64,000 nucleotides of DNA from Lewinellaceae bacterium (GCA_020636375.1 JACJXZ010000004.1:62001-126000), one strand, 5' to 3'. Counted from the stretch's first letter, positions 25,807-35,105 are shown. Numbers and translations are program-made. Notes: generated from the sequence alone by a model not told the origin.

Positions 25807-26202
25807 ATGACGAACCGAATCGAATCAAATCCATATCTGTCCCCCGCGCAGCTAGAGAAGATCAGATCGCTCTGTGCCCAATACCGAGTGGCCGCTCTGT
25901 ACCTCTTCGGCTCAGCGCTCACCGATCATTTCCGGGCGGATAGCGATGTGGATTTCCTGGTTCGCTTCCGGGAAATGGCCCTTTTAGAATACGCTGACAA
26001 TTATTTCGACTTCCTTGACGAATTGCGAAAGGTAGTCAAAAGAGAAGTGGATCTGGTCATCGAAAAAGACCTGTCCAACCCGATTCTGATCGAAGAGATC
26101 AATGCCAATAAAGTCCTTGTTTATGAGCATTCTGAAGTCAGAAGTCGAATTGCTCCTTCAGCAAGGATAGCGCGGCCTCACAGGCAAAAACTAAAACCAT
26201 GA
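25807..26202 (+). CDS. MNT-type nucleotidyltransferase (antitoxin-like), orphan
   Basis: Minimal nucleotidyltransferases of the MNT family inactivate a HEPN toxin partner by adding AMP. The 131-residue protein from Met at 25807 has the motif LYLFGSALTDHFRADSDVDFLV (GS...D-x-D) and EVDLVIEKDLSNPILIEEI. Normally a HEPN gene follows directly. Here only a 15-codon scrap (26123-26170, beginning MSILKSEVELLLQ) remains in another frame, overlapping the MNT end. The MNT C-terminus beyond LVYEHSE (IAPSARIARPHRQ) is probably junk read across the deletion scar. An upstream in-frame extension to 25741 is disfavoured because it crosses the -7 element. Confidence 0.8.
   Translation: MTNRIESNPYLSPAQLEKIRSLCAQYRVAALYLFGSALTDHFRADSDVDFLVRFREMALLEYADNYFDFLDELRKVVKREVDLVIEKDLSNPILIEEINANKVLVYEHSEVRSRIAPSARIARPHRQKLKP
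26123..26170 (+). pseudogene. Possible remnant of a HEPN partner gene
   Basis: ATG followed by SILKSEVELLLQQ and a stop. The words LKSEVELLLQ resemble the first helix of DUF86/HEPN toxins that normally overlap an MNT gene. It is only 15 codons, so this is a suggestion. Confidence 0.35.
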
Positions 26203-26383
26203 AACAAACCAGCCTCTTCTTCTCCCAGGTGATCGCCCTCCTCCACTACACCCTGCCCGCCCACGTCATGGACGCCCTCCACGCCGTCTACGCCGCCTGC
26301 CGCGCCATCAACCAGCCCAAAAAATACGGCCCGGCCATCGAGGTGATCATCATCGACGCCGTGCACCAGGATTACGACAGCAC
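26199..26383 (+). pseudogene. Unrecognised N-terminal gene fragment
   Basis: The frame begins MKQTSLFFSQVIALLHYTLPAHV and is coherent and GC-rich up to about AIEVIIIDAVHQDY. After that, codon use and sense shift to another frame that belongs to the DUF1016 protein. I take it as the 5' part of an unknown gene joined by recombination to DUF1016 near 26370-26383. Confidence 0.45.
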
Positions 26384-27322
26384 TGGTACATCGGGCAGCA
26401 AATCCTGGCCAGGCAGGAAGAGGCCGCGTGGGGGAAATCGGTGGTTGAGCGGTTATCGAAAGATTTGCAAAACGAATTTCCCGGAATAAGAGGATTGTCT
26501 AGTTCGAACCTGTGGCGGATGCGCAGTTGGGTGCTTACCTATCAGGATAAGGAAAATCTCGCACCACTGGTGCGAGAAATAGGATGGTCGCACAACATCG
26601 TGATCATGGAAAAGTGTAAAGATGATCAAAGCCGCGAATTCTATCTTTCTATGACTGCCAAATTCGGCTGGACCAAAAACGTCCTGATACACCAGATCGA
26701 TAACAAAACTTACGAGAAATACCTGCTCAACCAAACCAATTTCGATCAAACCCTTCCAGACGAGTACAAGAATCAGGCTATACTGGCTATCAAGGATGAA
26801 TACCAGTTCGGCTTTCTCGAACTGGCCGATCAGCATGCCGAGCGCGAACTGGAACTGGCCATCGTCCGCCACATTCGCGCGTTTCTGTCGGAGTTGGGAA
26901 GCTTTTTCTCCTTTGTTGGCAATCAGTTCCGGATAGAAGCCGGAACCAAAGAATACTTCATTGACCTGCTGCTGTTCCACCGCCGGCTCAATTGCCTGGT
27001 GGCCATAGATTTGAAAATCGGAGAATTCACCCCCGAAATGGCAGGCAAGATGCAATTCTACCTGAATGTGCTGAACGATAAAGTGCGCGAGGACCATGAG
27101 AACCCTGCCATCGGCATCATCATTTGCAAATCCAAAGACCGCATGGTGGTAGAATATGCCCTGCGAGATAGCCGCCAGCCCATTGGCGTGGCGACCTACA
27201 CCATCAAAGAGCAGTTGCCGGAAAAATGGAAAAACTTATTGCCCTCTCCCGCGCAACTCGAAAAACATATTAACCTCGTACAACAACTGGATCAACAACA
27301 AAAAAACGCCGACAATGAATAA
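26384..27322 (+). pseudogene. DUF1016 PD-(D/E)xK nuclease-domain protein, 5'-truncated
   Basis: DUF1016 (YhcG-type) proteins carry an N-terminal HTH-like domain and a C-terminal PD-(D/E)xK nuclease-like domain and are common in defence islands. Family sequence can be read from 26384 (WYIGQQILARQEEAAWGK) through VVERLSKDLQNEFPGIRGLSSSNLWRMR to the C-terminal nuclease FIDLLLFHRRLNCLVAIDLKIGEF and the end. A normal protein has about 40 more residues at the N-terminus; these are replaced by the fragment at 26199. The first usable start is GTG at 26441, which would give a 293-residue protein with the nuclease core intact. It could still be active but lacks its proper beginning. Confidence 0.7.
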
Positions 27323-27330
27323 CGCCACAC

Positions 27331-27382
27331 CCTGCCCGCTGCCCGCTGCCCGAGCGGAGCCGAGGGCAGCGGGCAGCAGGCA
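27331..27382. repeat. GC-rich hairpin with CTGCCCG repeats
   Basis: CTGCCCGCTGCCCGCTGCCC at 27331-27350 is complementary to GGGCAGCGGGCAGC at 27363-27376. It starts 8 bp after the DUF1016 stop codon. Confidence 0.6.
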
Positions 27383-27388
27383 GCGCCC

Positions 27389-27754
27389 TCACCTGAAACG
27401 CACTTCCCTTACCCCCAATGCCCCGAACAACGCCTCCCAGTAGTAGCGGTTCATTTGAATATGGGAAGCTTCCAGGGATTGGTAGGGCGTCCGGATTTCG
27501 ACGGCGCACCCTTGCAGGGCGGCAGGGGCGATTGCGTAAATGCTGGCTATGGTTTTGGCATCCACAGCGGCAAACGCCAGGGCTTCCGCCTTATCCTGTA
27601 TCGGGTTGGCGTGAAAATCGCGCCGGCCCGGCCCTTTGCCGGATTCCACCATGTCGCTCAGGATAAAAAACTGGTCCACCCCCGAAAAAAATGGAATGTC
27701 TTCAATGTTTCCGCCCCCAAAACGCAACCAAACATTGCCCCCCGCGTAAAACAA
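27389..27754 (-). CDS. Hypothetical fragment
   Basis: This 121-codon frame reads more like protein than the competing plus-strand frame: IPFFSGVDQFFILSDMVESG, then NPIQDKAEALAFAAVDAKTIASIYAIAPAAL. No signal peptide, motif or family is recognised. It lies between the DUF1016 remnant and the cas1 repeat array and may be the rest of a longer gene. An orientation opposite to the cas genes suggests a separate origin. Confidence 0.35.
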   Translation of the reverse strand: MFYAGGNVWLRFGGGNIEDIPFFSGVDQFFILSDMVESGKGPGRRDFHANPIQDKAEALAFAAVDAKTIASIYAIAPAALQGCAVEIRTPYQSLEASHIQMNRYYWEALFGALGVREVRFR

Positions 27755-27889
27755 GTGTTCCTATTCATGAAATGCTATTATGCCACCAGTGGATAGCGGC
27801 CGGTTGTGCCTCCCAAAAACTGATTTACAGACGAGCGGCTGCTATCCATTGCTTTTCAACCTAAACGACCAGACTACCCAACACGCCAG

Positions 27890-27993
27890 CAATATAACAA
27901 TATAACAATATAACAATATAACAATATAACAATATAACAATATAACAATATAACAATATAACAATATAACAATATAACAATATAACAATATAG
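27890..27993. repeat. 8-bp microsatellite (AATATAAC)13 upstream of cas1
   Basis: Thirteen tandem AATATAAC units end 15 bp before the cas1 ATG at 28009, so they fill the whole promoter region. Copy-number change would move or alter promoter elements. Confidence 0.9.
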
Positions 27994-28008
27994 CCATCCG
28001 ACGGCCCC

Positions 28009-29025
28009 ATGCAACTCTACCTCGACTCCTACGGCGCCTTCCTCGGCGTGCGCAACGGCATGTTCTACGTCAAGCCCCGCTACGGGGAAGGGCAGGCCCT
28101 GCCCCTGCGGCAGGTGAAGGCCATCTTCCTGTGCCGCGGCGTGCGCGTAAGCACCGACGCCCTGGAGCTGGCCATCCGCTCCGGCATCCCGGTGCTGCTC
28201 ACCGACGGCATCGGGCGGCCCCTGGGGCAGGTGTGGAGCGGGCAGTTCGGCTCCATCGCCACCATCCGCAAGAACCAGGCCCTGTTCTCGCTGAGCCTCG
28301 CGGGGCTGCGCTACGTCGCCGGCCTGCTGCGCCGCCGCGCCGAAGGGCAGCTTCAGGTGCTGAGCCGCCTGAAGGAACAATACCGGATCGCGGAGGAAGG
28401 GTGGGAGAGGGGCGTGGAGGTGATACAGGGAATCATGGAACGGCATAAGCAGGTGAAAGCGGTTGCCGACAAGGAAGCCCTGAAGCAGAGCCTCCGCGGC
28501 TGGGAAGGCACCGCCACCCGCCACTACTTCCAGTTGCTGGCCACCGCCCTGCCGCCGCAGTACGCCTTCAACGGCCGCAGCAAGCGCCCGGCCTACGACC
28601 CCTTCAACGCCCTGCTCAACTACCTCTACGGCATGCTCTACCCCATGGTCGAGCTGGCGCAGATGAAAGCCGGGCTGGACCCCTACGCCGGCATCCTGCA
28701 CGCCGACGAGTACAACCGCCCCACCCTGGTGTTCGACATGATCGAGCCCTACCGGCACTGGGCGGAGTGGGTGGCCGTGCGGCTGTGCCGCGATGGCCTG
28801 CTGCCCCCCGACGCCTTCGAAGACAGCGAGCGCGAAGGCTTCTGGCTGGCCCGCCCCGGAAAGAGCGTCGTCATCGACGCCTTCCTCCAGTACCTGGACG
28901 AGAAGGTGAGCCTCCAGGGCAGCCTGCGCCGCCGCGCTACCCATATCGACCTGGACGCCATGCGGCTGGCGGGCGCCCTGCGGGAGATGGGCCCCCCGGA
29001 CGGGCCGCCTTCAGGTGGCCCGTAA
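28009..29025 (+). CDS. cas1: Cas1 integrase
   Basis: Cas1 inserts new spacers together with Cas2. The 338-residue protein has the family landmarks: VRVSTDALELAIRSGIPVLLTDGIG, the first catalytic Glu in GWEGTATRHYF, LHADEYNRPTLVFDMIEPYRHW with the catalytic His and Asp/Glu, and KSVVIDAFLQYLDEKV. A proline-rich tail (GPPDGPPSGGP) closes it. GC-rich codon use fits the host. The upstream region consists of the AATATAAC microsatellite. There is no fused reverse transcriptase or Cas6. Confidence 0.95.
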   Translation: MQLYLDSYGAFLGVRNGMFYVKPRYGEGQALPLRQVKAIFLCRGVRVSTDALELAIRSGIPVLLTDGIGRPLGQVWSGQFGSIATIRKNQALFSLSLAGLRYVAGLLRRRAEGQLQVLSRLKEQYRIAEEGWERGVEVIQGIMERHKQVKAVADKEALKQSLRGWEGTATRHYFQLLATALPPQYAFNGRSKRPAYDPFNALLNYLYGMLYPMVELAQMKAGLDPYAGILHADEYNRPTLVFDMIEPYRHWAEWVAVRLCRDGLLPPDAFEDSEREGFWLARPGKSVVIDAFLQYLDEKVSLQGSLRRRATHIDLDAMRLAGALREMGPPDGPPSGGP

Positions 29026-29104
29026 CCAAACGCACAAGCCTGTCGATGCCGGAGCGCTTCAATGTCCCGGCGCAGATATTTTAAACCAAGAAAATCATTG
29101 TCAC

Positions 29105-29689
29105 ATGAGAACAACAACAGTACTGTTCAGCAGCTTGCTCTGGGCCGCCCTGGCCGCCGCCCAGTCCACCGACATCCCCATCATCACTGCCGACGACCTC
29201 ATGGACGCCTTCCACGAGGAGGCCGCCAACCGCATCGAAGAAGCCCTCCGGGAAGACGAAGAGGCCGCCGACAGCGTCGCCTGGGTGCCCGACCTGGACG
29301 AATGGGAGGAATCCTTCCGCACTTCCGAGTGGGACGCCGTGGTCAGCGACCGCCCGGAAGGCCGCCGCATCGGCTGCATCTGCATGGACGGCGCCCCCCA
29401 GGAGGAGAAAGGCCGCGGCGCCTGCGCCGGCCGCGGGGGCGTCCGCTTCTGGCTCTACCAGAACGGCGACTCCATCATCCTGGACCCCACCCGCCGCCAC
29501 TACGGCCACCCCGCCCCCTTCACCGAGGAGGAAAAAGGCCGCCTCGCCGCCTACAACGAAGGCGAGCGCGTGGCCTACGGCGCCGGCCGCCGCTTCGGCG
29601 ATGACTTCGCCAACATTGTCATGGTCATGATGGTCTGCATCACCATCGGCTACGTGGCCCGCCTGTACTTCACCCACGGGGCCGACTGA
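29105..29689 (+). CDS. Small exported membrane protein between cas1 and cas2
   Basis: This 194-residue protein starts with a signal peptide (MRTTTVLFSSLLWAALAAAQS) and ends with a membrane segment (FANIVMVMMVCITIGYVARLYF). The middle contains CICMDG and GRGACAGRGGVRFWLYQNGD, a motif resembling the GxCSxHGGVxxWL core of DUF3761 proteins (tentative). The upstream in-frame codons from 29015 belong to the cas1 intergenic space, so the ATG before the signal peptide is preferred. Its TGA shares one base with the cas2 ATG, so cas2 translation depends on it. A membrane protein in this position is not a standard part of CRISPR adaptation modules. Confidence 0.7.
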   Translation: MRTTTVLFSSLLWAALAAAQSTDIPIITADDLMDAFHEEAANRIEEALREDEEAADSVAWVPDLDEWEESFRTSEWDAVVSDRPEGRRIGCICMDGAPQEEKGRGACAGRGGVRFWLYQNGDSIILDPTRRHYGHPAPFTEEEKGRLAAYNEGERVAYGAGRRFGDDFANIVMVMMVCITIGYVARLYFTHGAD

Positions 29690-29994
29690 TGACGAGCTAC
29701 ATCATCAGCTACGACATCGGCGACGACCGCCTGCGCGACAAGGTGGCCGCCCTGCTGCAACGCGAAGGCTGCACGCGGGTGCAAAAGTCCGTCTTTTTCG
29801 CGCCCCAATTCGCCATCAAAGAGCTGCGGGCCCTGCAGGCGGGCCTGCACGCCCTCGCCGGCGGCAAGCTGGCCGAAAGCGACAGCATCCTCTGCGTGCC
29901 GGTCGCCCGCAAACACCTGCCCACCCTGCTGTGGGAAGGAGCGTCGCCCGGCCTGGAAGGCACCCTGAAGGACCGCTTTCACATCCTGATCTGA
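29689..29994 (+). CDS. cas2: Cas2
   Basis: Cas2 forms the bridge dimer of the Cas1-Cas2 integrase. The 101-residue protein has the ferredoxin-like first strand SYIISYDIGDDRLRDKVAALLQREGCTRVQKSVFFA, including the metal-binding Asp of SYDIGDD, and the usual ESDSILCVPVA strand. The start overlaps the previous stop by one base. The leader and CRISPR array follow on the same strand. Confidence 0.94.
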   Translation: MTSYIISYDIGDDRLRDKVAALLQREGCTRVQKSVFFAPQFAIKELRALQAGLHALAGGKLAESDSILCVPVARKHLPTLLWEGASPGLEGTLKDRFHILI

Positions 29995-30000
29995 GAAAAA

Positions 30001-30371
30001 AAGGCTGCCCCTGGCCGCCCGTTGCTATTGCTGCCCGTTGCTATTGCCCTATGTGATAAAAAGGCTGCCCCTGGCTGCCCGTTGCTATTGCCCCCCGCAG
30101 GGCCGGCCTATGTGGCCTATGTGAAATGCCCTATGTGCCCTATGTGATAAAAAAGGCTACCCCGGGCTGCCCGTTGCTATTGCCCCCTGCAGGGCCGATC
30201 TATGTGCCCTATGTGATAAAAAAAAGGCGTTAATGTGCCCATGTGAAAATCCGGCAAAAAGCAACGCCAAAGCTGGCTTTATTCCCATTTTTGCCGTATC
30301 TTGCAGCATCACCCTCCGATGTTGTTTGAACGTATTGATTATTAAGGCATAATACATTACAAGTCGAACGC
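30001..30371 (+). promoter_or_regulatory. Leader region of the CRISPR array, with local repeats
   Basis: The first 240 bp contain three loose repeats of GGCTGCCC...CCCGTTGCTATTGCC and CCTATGTGATAAAAA words, which also occur at 32950-35400. The last 130 bp before the first CRISPR repeat are AT-rich; a TTG at 30326-30328 with TAATAC at 30350-30355 could be a promoter. The location between cas2 and the first, perfect repeat suggests this is the leader, and the altered last repeat at the far end agrees. Confidence 0.5.
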
Positions 30372-31941
30372 CTCCGAGAGGCGCATCCAGCGAAGGTAGG
30401 ACTGCGACCCTTTCTTTTTTATCTATATAATATTCTACATTGCCTCCGAGAGGCGCATCCAGCGAAGGTAGGACTGCGACCCGAATGCCATAATTCTACT
30501 GTTTCAAACCCCCATTTCTCCGAGAGGCGCATCCAGCGAAGGTAGGACTGCGACGGTTGGAAAAACAAACTCCATGTCTCCGGTGTAGCTCCGAGAGGCG
30601 CATCCAGCGAAGGTAGGACTGCGACATATAGCACCAAGTCTGTATCCTGGACTATTTAATTTGCTCCGAGAGGCGCATCCAGCGAAGGTAGGACTGCGAC
30701 AGCGTACTTGACCAGCTCGTAGCTGTCCTGGTCCGCCTCCGAGAGGCGCATCCAGCGAAGGTAGGACTGCGACTCTATGTGAATCAGGGTTTGATTCGTT
30801 TAAAAAGTATTCAGCTCCGAGAGGCGCATCCAGCGAAGGTAGGACTGCGACGAGGAGGAAGCGGATGGTGAGTGTTACCTCCCAGCCTCCGAGAGGCGCA
30901 TCCAGCGAAGGTAGGACTGCGACTCTGGCTATAGTGGACTTGAAATCGAAACTGAATTCTCCGAGAGGCGCATCCAGCGAAGGTAGGACTGCGACGCATG
31001 TAGCGGCGCTCCATGGGGGCATCCTGCTTGTCTCCGAGAGGCGCATCCAGCGAAGGTAGGACTGCGACCCATCACCGGCGAGCAAGTCGAGTTCTACCTG
31101 ATCCTCCGAGAGGCGCATCCAGCGAAGGTAGGACTGCGACTAAAGACGATAAAACGCCAGTTGGGATGGCTTTCTTCTCCGAGAGGCGCATCCAGCGAAG
31201 GTAGGACTGCGACCCATCACCGGCGAGCAAGTCGAGTTCTACCTGATCCCTCCGAGAGGCGCATCCAGCGAAGGTAGGACTGCGACCCCAATGGATAATA
31301 CAAAGCGCCAATCCAGTTGGGCTCCGAGAGGCGCATCCAGCGAAGGTAGGACTGCGACGGATTCCCCATTTTCCCAAGCTCTAAAAGACTTTCTTCTCCG
31401 AGAGGCGCATCCAGCGAAGGTAGGACTGCGACGGAAAAGAAGAAACCATGAAATTCAAAGGGACGGGCTCCGAGAGGCGCATCCAGCGAAGGTAGGACTG
31501 CGACATAATCCCTCATATTGCAGTAGCTCATCAAGTGTTTCTCCGAGAGGCGCATCCAGCGAAGGTAGGACTGCGACAGCACCGCGCCAGATATTTGGCA
31601 TCCACAATTTCTACTCCGAGAGGCGCATCCAGCGAAGGTAGGACTGCGACGCATCTAAAAGCTTCGTCGGCAGTGTTCCCAATGCCTCCGAGAGGCGCAT
31701 CCAGCGAAGGTAGGACTGCGACTAAAATTTTTTCACGTTAGTATAAAAAAACACGACATCTCCGAGAGGCGCATCCAGCGAAGGTAGGACTGCGACTCAA
31801 TGAAATATTCTATCGGCTTATCTATTTCATCTCCGAGAGGCGCATCCAGCGAAGGTAGGACTGCGACTTGAAAGCATCCCTTCTACGCGCAGGGACCAAA
31901 TTACCTCCGAGAGGCGCATCCAGCGAAGGTAGGACTGCGAT
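30372..31941 (+). CRISPR. CRISPR array, 22 repeats of 37 bp, 21 spacers
   Basis: The repeat begins CTCCGAGAGG, continues through CGCATCCAGCGAAGGTAGG and ends ACTGCGAC (37 bp; the complement begins GTCGCAGTCC). Repeats start at 30372, 30444, 30518, 30589, 30664, 30737, 30815, 30887, 30959, 31032, 31104, 31177, 31250, 31322, 31396, 31468, 31541, 31614, 31686, 31760, 31831 and 31905. All are identical except the last, whose final base is changed. Spacers are 34-41 bp, mostly 35-37. Spacers 10 (31069-31103) and 12 (31214-31249) are the same sequence. Transcription strand is not certain; rightward is favoured by the degenerate distal repeat. Open frames through the array are repeat artefacts. Confidence 0.98.
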
Positions 31942-32362
31942 CCCGCTCAAGCCTTGCTAAGCCCGCCGACGCCATGGAAGGCTCCGGGGCGGCGGGCTAA
32001 GCGCGGCTAAAGAGCGGGACTGTCGCTTCGCTCCAGCTTTTCAAAGCTTGTGGAAGTAGGTTGAGGGCGAGTGAGCGAGCCCGAAATCCCGTCATTTAGC
32101 GGAGTAGGCGAACTGAAAGGAGCCGTTACGCAGCTTTGGCGGGACGATCCCGCTCAAGCCTTGCTAAGCCCGCCGACGCCATGGAAGGCTCCGGGGCGGC
32201 GGGCTAAGCGCGGCTAAAGAGCGGGACTGTCGCTGCGCTCCAGCTTTTCAAAGCTTGTGGAAGTAGGTTGAGGGCGAGTGAGCGAGCCCGAAATCCAAAT
32301 CATTTTAGCGGAGTAGGCGAACTGAAAGGAGCCGTCACGCAGCTATTGCCCTATGCGGACGA
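31941..32362. repeat. Two tandem copies of a 207-bp structured repeat
   Basis: Copies at 31941-32147 and 32148-32362 are nearly identical and begin at the last base of the CRISPR array. Each could fold strongly: CCCGCTC/GAGCGGG closes a stem with AGCCCGCCG/CGGCGGGCT (9 pairs) inside; AGCTTT/AAAGCT forms a second hairpin; GCGGGA/TCCCGC pairs across each copy boundary. No open frame is conserved. The second copy has an ATTGCCCTATG word inserted near its end. Confidence 0.8.
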
Positions 32363-34177
32363 TCCTATGCTCAAGCCTTGCTAAGCCCGCCGACGCCATG
32401 GAAAGCTCTATGGGCGGCGGGCTAAGTGCGGCTAAAAAAGCGGGACGTCGCTGCGCTCCAGCTTTTCAAAGCTTGTGGAAGTAGGTTGAGGCGAGTGAGA
32501 AAATGTAGACGAAAACCCGATCATTAGCGGAGTAGGCGAACTGAAAGGAGCCGTTACGCACTTTTTGGCGGGACGATCTTGCCTGCCTTACCGAAAAATA
32601 GCCTAAGCTCGCCGGCAACAGTTCCAGCGCCCGGGGCCCTATATGCCCTATGTGAAAACGCCCTCGTCGAGCTAAGTTCGGCTAGAAAAAAGGACTGTCG
32701 CTGCGCGGGGCGCCAGCTTTCAAAGCTTGTGGAAGTAGGTTGAGGGCGAGATTGAGCAAGATTATCAGGAATACCCCGTCGTCATTTAGCGGAGTAGGCG
32801 AACTGAAGGAGCCGGGACGCAGCTTTGGCGGGACGATCTCAAATTATTGATCAGCAACTTCGTAAGCTGCTGGCAACAGCCAGCGGGGCTCAGTGCCCTA
32901 TCGAGCTAATGCGGCTAGAAAGCGGGACCCCACCGCCGCGCGCCCAGCTTTTGAAAAAGCTATGTGCCCTATGTGATAAAAAAAAGCAGGTTGAGGGCGC
33001 TCGGAGCGCTTGGCTGCTCGAAATCCCATGTCATAAGCGGAGTATTATGAACTAAGAAAATGGAGACCGTTACGCAGATTATCAGGACGACGATCCCCCC
33101 TGTGGCGCAGTGTGTGGGGCGCCCCGACGAGAATGTCGGGATCAAAGACTTGCCTGCCCAGTACCGTCGAAAAATAGTTCGGCTGAGCAGGGACTGTCGC
33201 TCCTGCTGCCCAGCTTTTCAAAGCTTGTGGAAGTAGGTTGAGGGCGAAGCGGCGCTCCCCACCGCCCCGCCCTATATGCGGAGAAGGCGCCCTGAAATGT
33301 GCCCTTACGCAAAAAAAGCGGGACGATCCCGCTCGCTCGGGACGCTTGGCTGCTCGCCGCATGGAATAAGCAGCGGGGGGTTAGTGCAATAAGAAAATGT
33401 AGACAGGATTAACAAGATTATCGTCGGATATATACCCCCTGTGGCGCAAAGCGGGGCGCCCCGACGAAGTGTCGGGATCAAAGAGTGAGCTGCCTGAAAA
33501 AAATAGCCCGGCTGATCAGCAACTTCGTTCCTTTGCCCCGCCATCGTGCCCTATGTGCCCTATGCGTTCTATGCGATAAAAAAGCGCCCGCCCCCGCCGG
33601 ACAATGCCCGGTGAAAACGGCTTTGCTTGTGATAAAAAAAGGATCGAGTAGGCGAACTGAAAGGAGCCGTTACGCAGCTTTGGCGGGACGATATCCGCTC
33701 AAGCCTCCCCTAAGCCCGCCGACGCCATGGAAGGCTCCGGGGCGGCGGGCTAAGCGCGGCTAAAGAGCGGGACTCGTCGCTGCGCTCCAGCTTTTCAAAG
33801 CTTGTGGAAGTAGGTTGAGGGCGAGTGAGCGAGCCCCGAAATTTTACCCGGCTGAATCAGACGTGTGCCCGTCATTTGCCGCATTCACCGAACGCTTGGC
33901 TGCTCATTGATCATGGACAAAGCCCGGTGGGCTTTGCAATAAGAAAATCGAGTAGGCGAACAAGATTATCAGGATATATACCCCTGTCACGTGGGCTTTG
34001 ACGATGGTCGGGATCAAATCCGCCTGCCTTGCTAGAAAAATAGCCCGCCGACGCCATCAGCAAGCCTGCCCCCGGGTGCCCGGGCTATGCGCTATGCGAT
34101 AGAAAAGGAGCGCTCGCTGTCACCGCCCCGCCCCAGCCCTATGTGAAAACGCCCTATGGCCCTAGATAAAAAAAGCA
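32363..34177. repeat. Degenerate mosaic of 207-bp and 357-bp repeats
   Basis: A third recognisable 207-bp unit occupies 32363-32576. After that (32577-34177) short words of the 207-bp family, the 357-bp family and the CCCTATGTG/GATAAAAA word alternate in their original order, for example at 32837-33093. One clean 207-bp stretch returns at about 33645-33840. No gene is present. Confidence 0.7.
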
Positions 34178-35105
34178 GATGCCCCCGCTCGCTCGGGACG
34201 CTTGGCTGCTCATTGATAACATGGAATAAGCCGGGCCAGGGTTATGCAATAAGAAAATGTAGACAGGATTAACAAGATTATCAGGATATATACCCCCTGT
34301 GGCGCAGTGTGCGGGGCACCCCCGACGATGAATGTCGGGATCAAAGACTTGCCTGCCTGGCCGAAAAATAGCCTCAAATTATTGATCAGCAACTTCGTTC
34401 CTGCTGCCCCCCGCCATCGTGCCCTATGTGCCCTATGCGTTCTATGCGATAAAAAAAGCGCTCGCTCCCCACCGCCCCGCCCTATATGCCCTATGTGAAA
34501 ACGCCCTATGTGCCCTATGTGATAAAAAAAAGCAGATGCCCCCGCTCGCTCGGGACGCTTGGCTGCTCATTGATAACATGGAATAAGCCGGGCCAGGGTT
34601 ATGCAATAAGAAAATGTAGACAGGATTAACAAGATTATCAGGATATATACCCCCTGTGGCGCAGTGTGCGGGGCGCCCCCGACGATGAATGTCGGGATCA
34701 AAGACTTGCCTGCCTGGCCGAAAAATAGCCTCAAATTATTGATCAGCAACTTCGTTCCTGCTGCCCCCCGCCATCGTGCCCTATGTGCCCTATGCGTTCT
34801 ATGCGATAAAAAAAGCGCCCGCCCCCCGCCGCCCCGCCCTATATGCCCTATGTGAAAACGCCCTATGTGCCCTATGTGATAAAAAAAAGCAGATGCCCCC
34901 GCTCGCTCGGGACGCTTGGCTGCTCATTGATAACATGGAATAAGCCGGGCCAGGGTTATGCAATAAGAAAATGTAGACAGGATTAACAAGATTATCAGGA
35001 TATATACACCCCTGTGGCGCAGTGTGCGGGGCGCCCCCGACGATGAATGTCGGGATCAAAGACTTGCCTGCCTGGCCGAAAAATAGCCTCAAATTATTGA
35101 TCAGC
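34178..35105. repeat. 357-bp tandem repeats
   Basis: Units start at 34178, 34535 and 34892 (spacing exactly 357 bp) and are almost identical; the third is cut short near 35105. Each has GCTCGCTCGGGACGCTTGGC, an ACAGGATTAACAAGATTATC word, GCGGGG..CCCC hairpin words and the CCCTATGTGATAAAAA tail. The 60-codon minus-strand frames inside are repeated by the same period and not believed. Confidence 0.85.

Noticed and set aside
27455..27796. 113-codon plus-strand frame
   Set aside because: Competes with the more protein-like minus-strand frame 27389-27754 and has no recognisable motif.
30504..31741. Open frames of 60-204 codons through the CRISPR array on both strands
   Set aside because: They repeat VAVLPSLDAPLG or LREAHPAKVGLR with the array period and come from the 37-bp repeats.
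31941..32362. Integron attC sites as explanation of the 207-bp repeats
   Set aside because: No RYYYAAC/GTTRRRY core sites at the ends, no integrase and no cassettes between copies.
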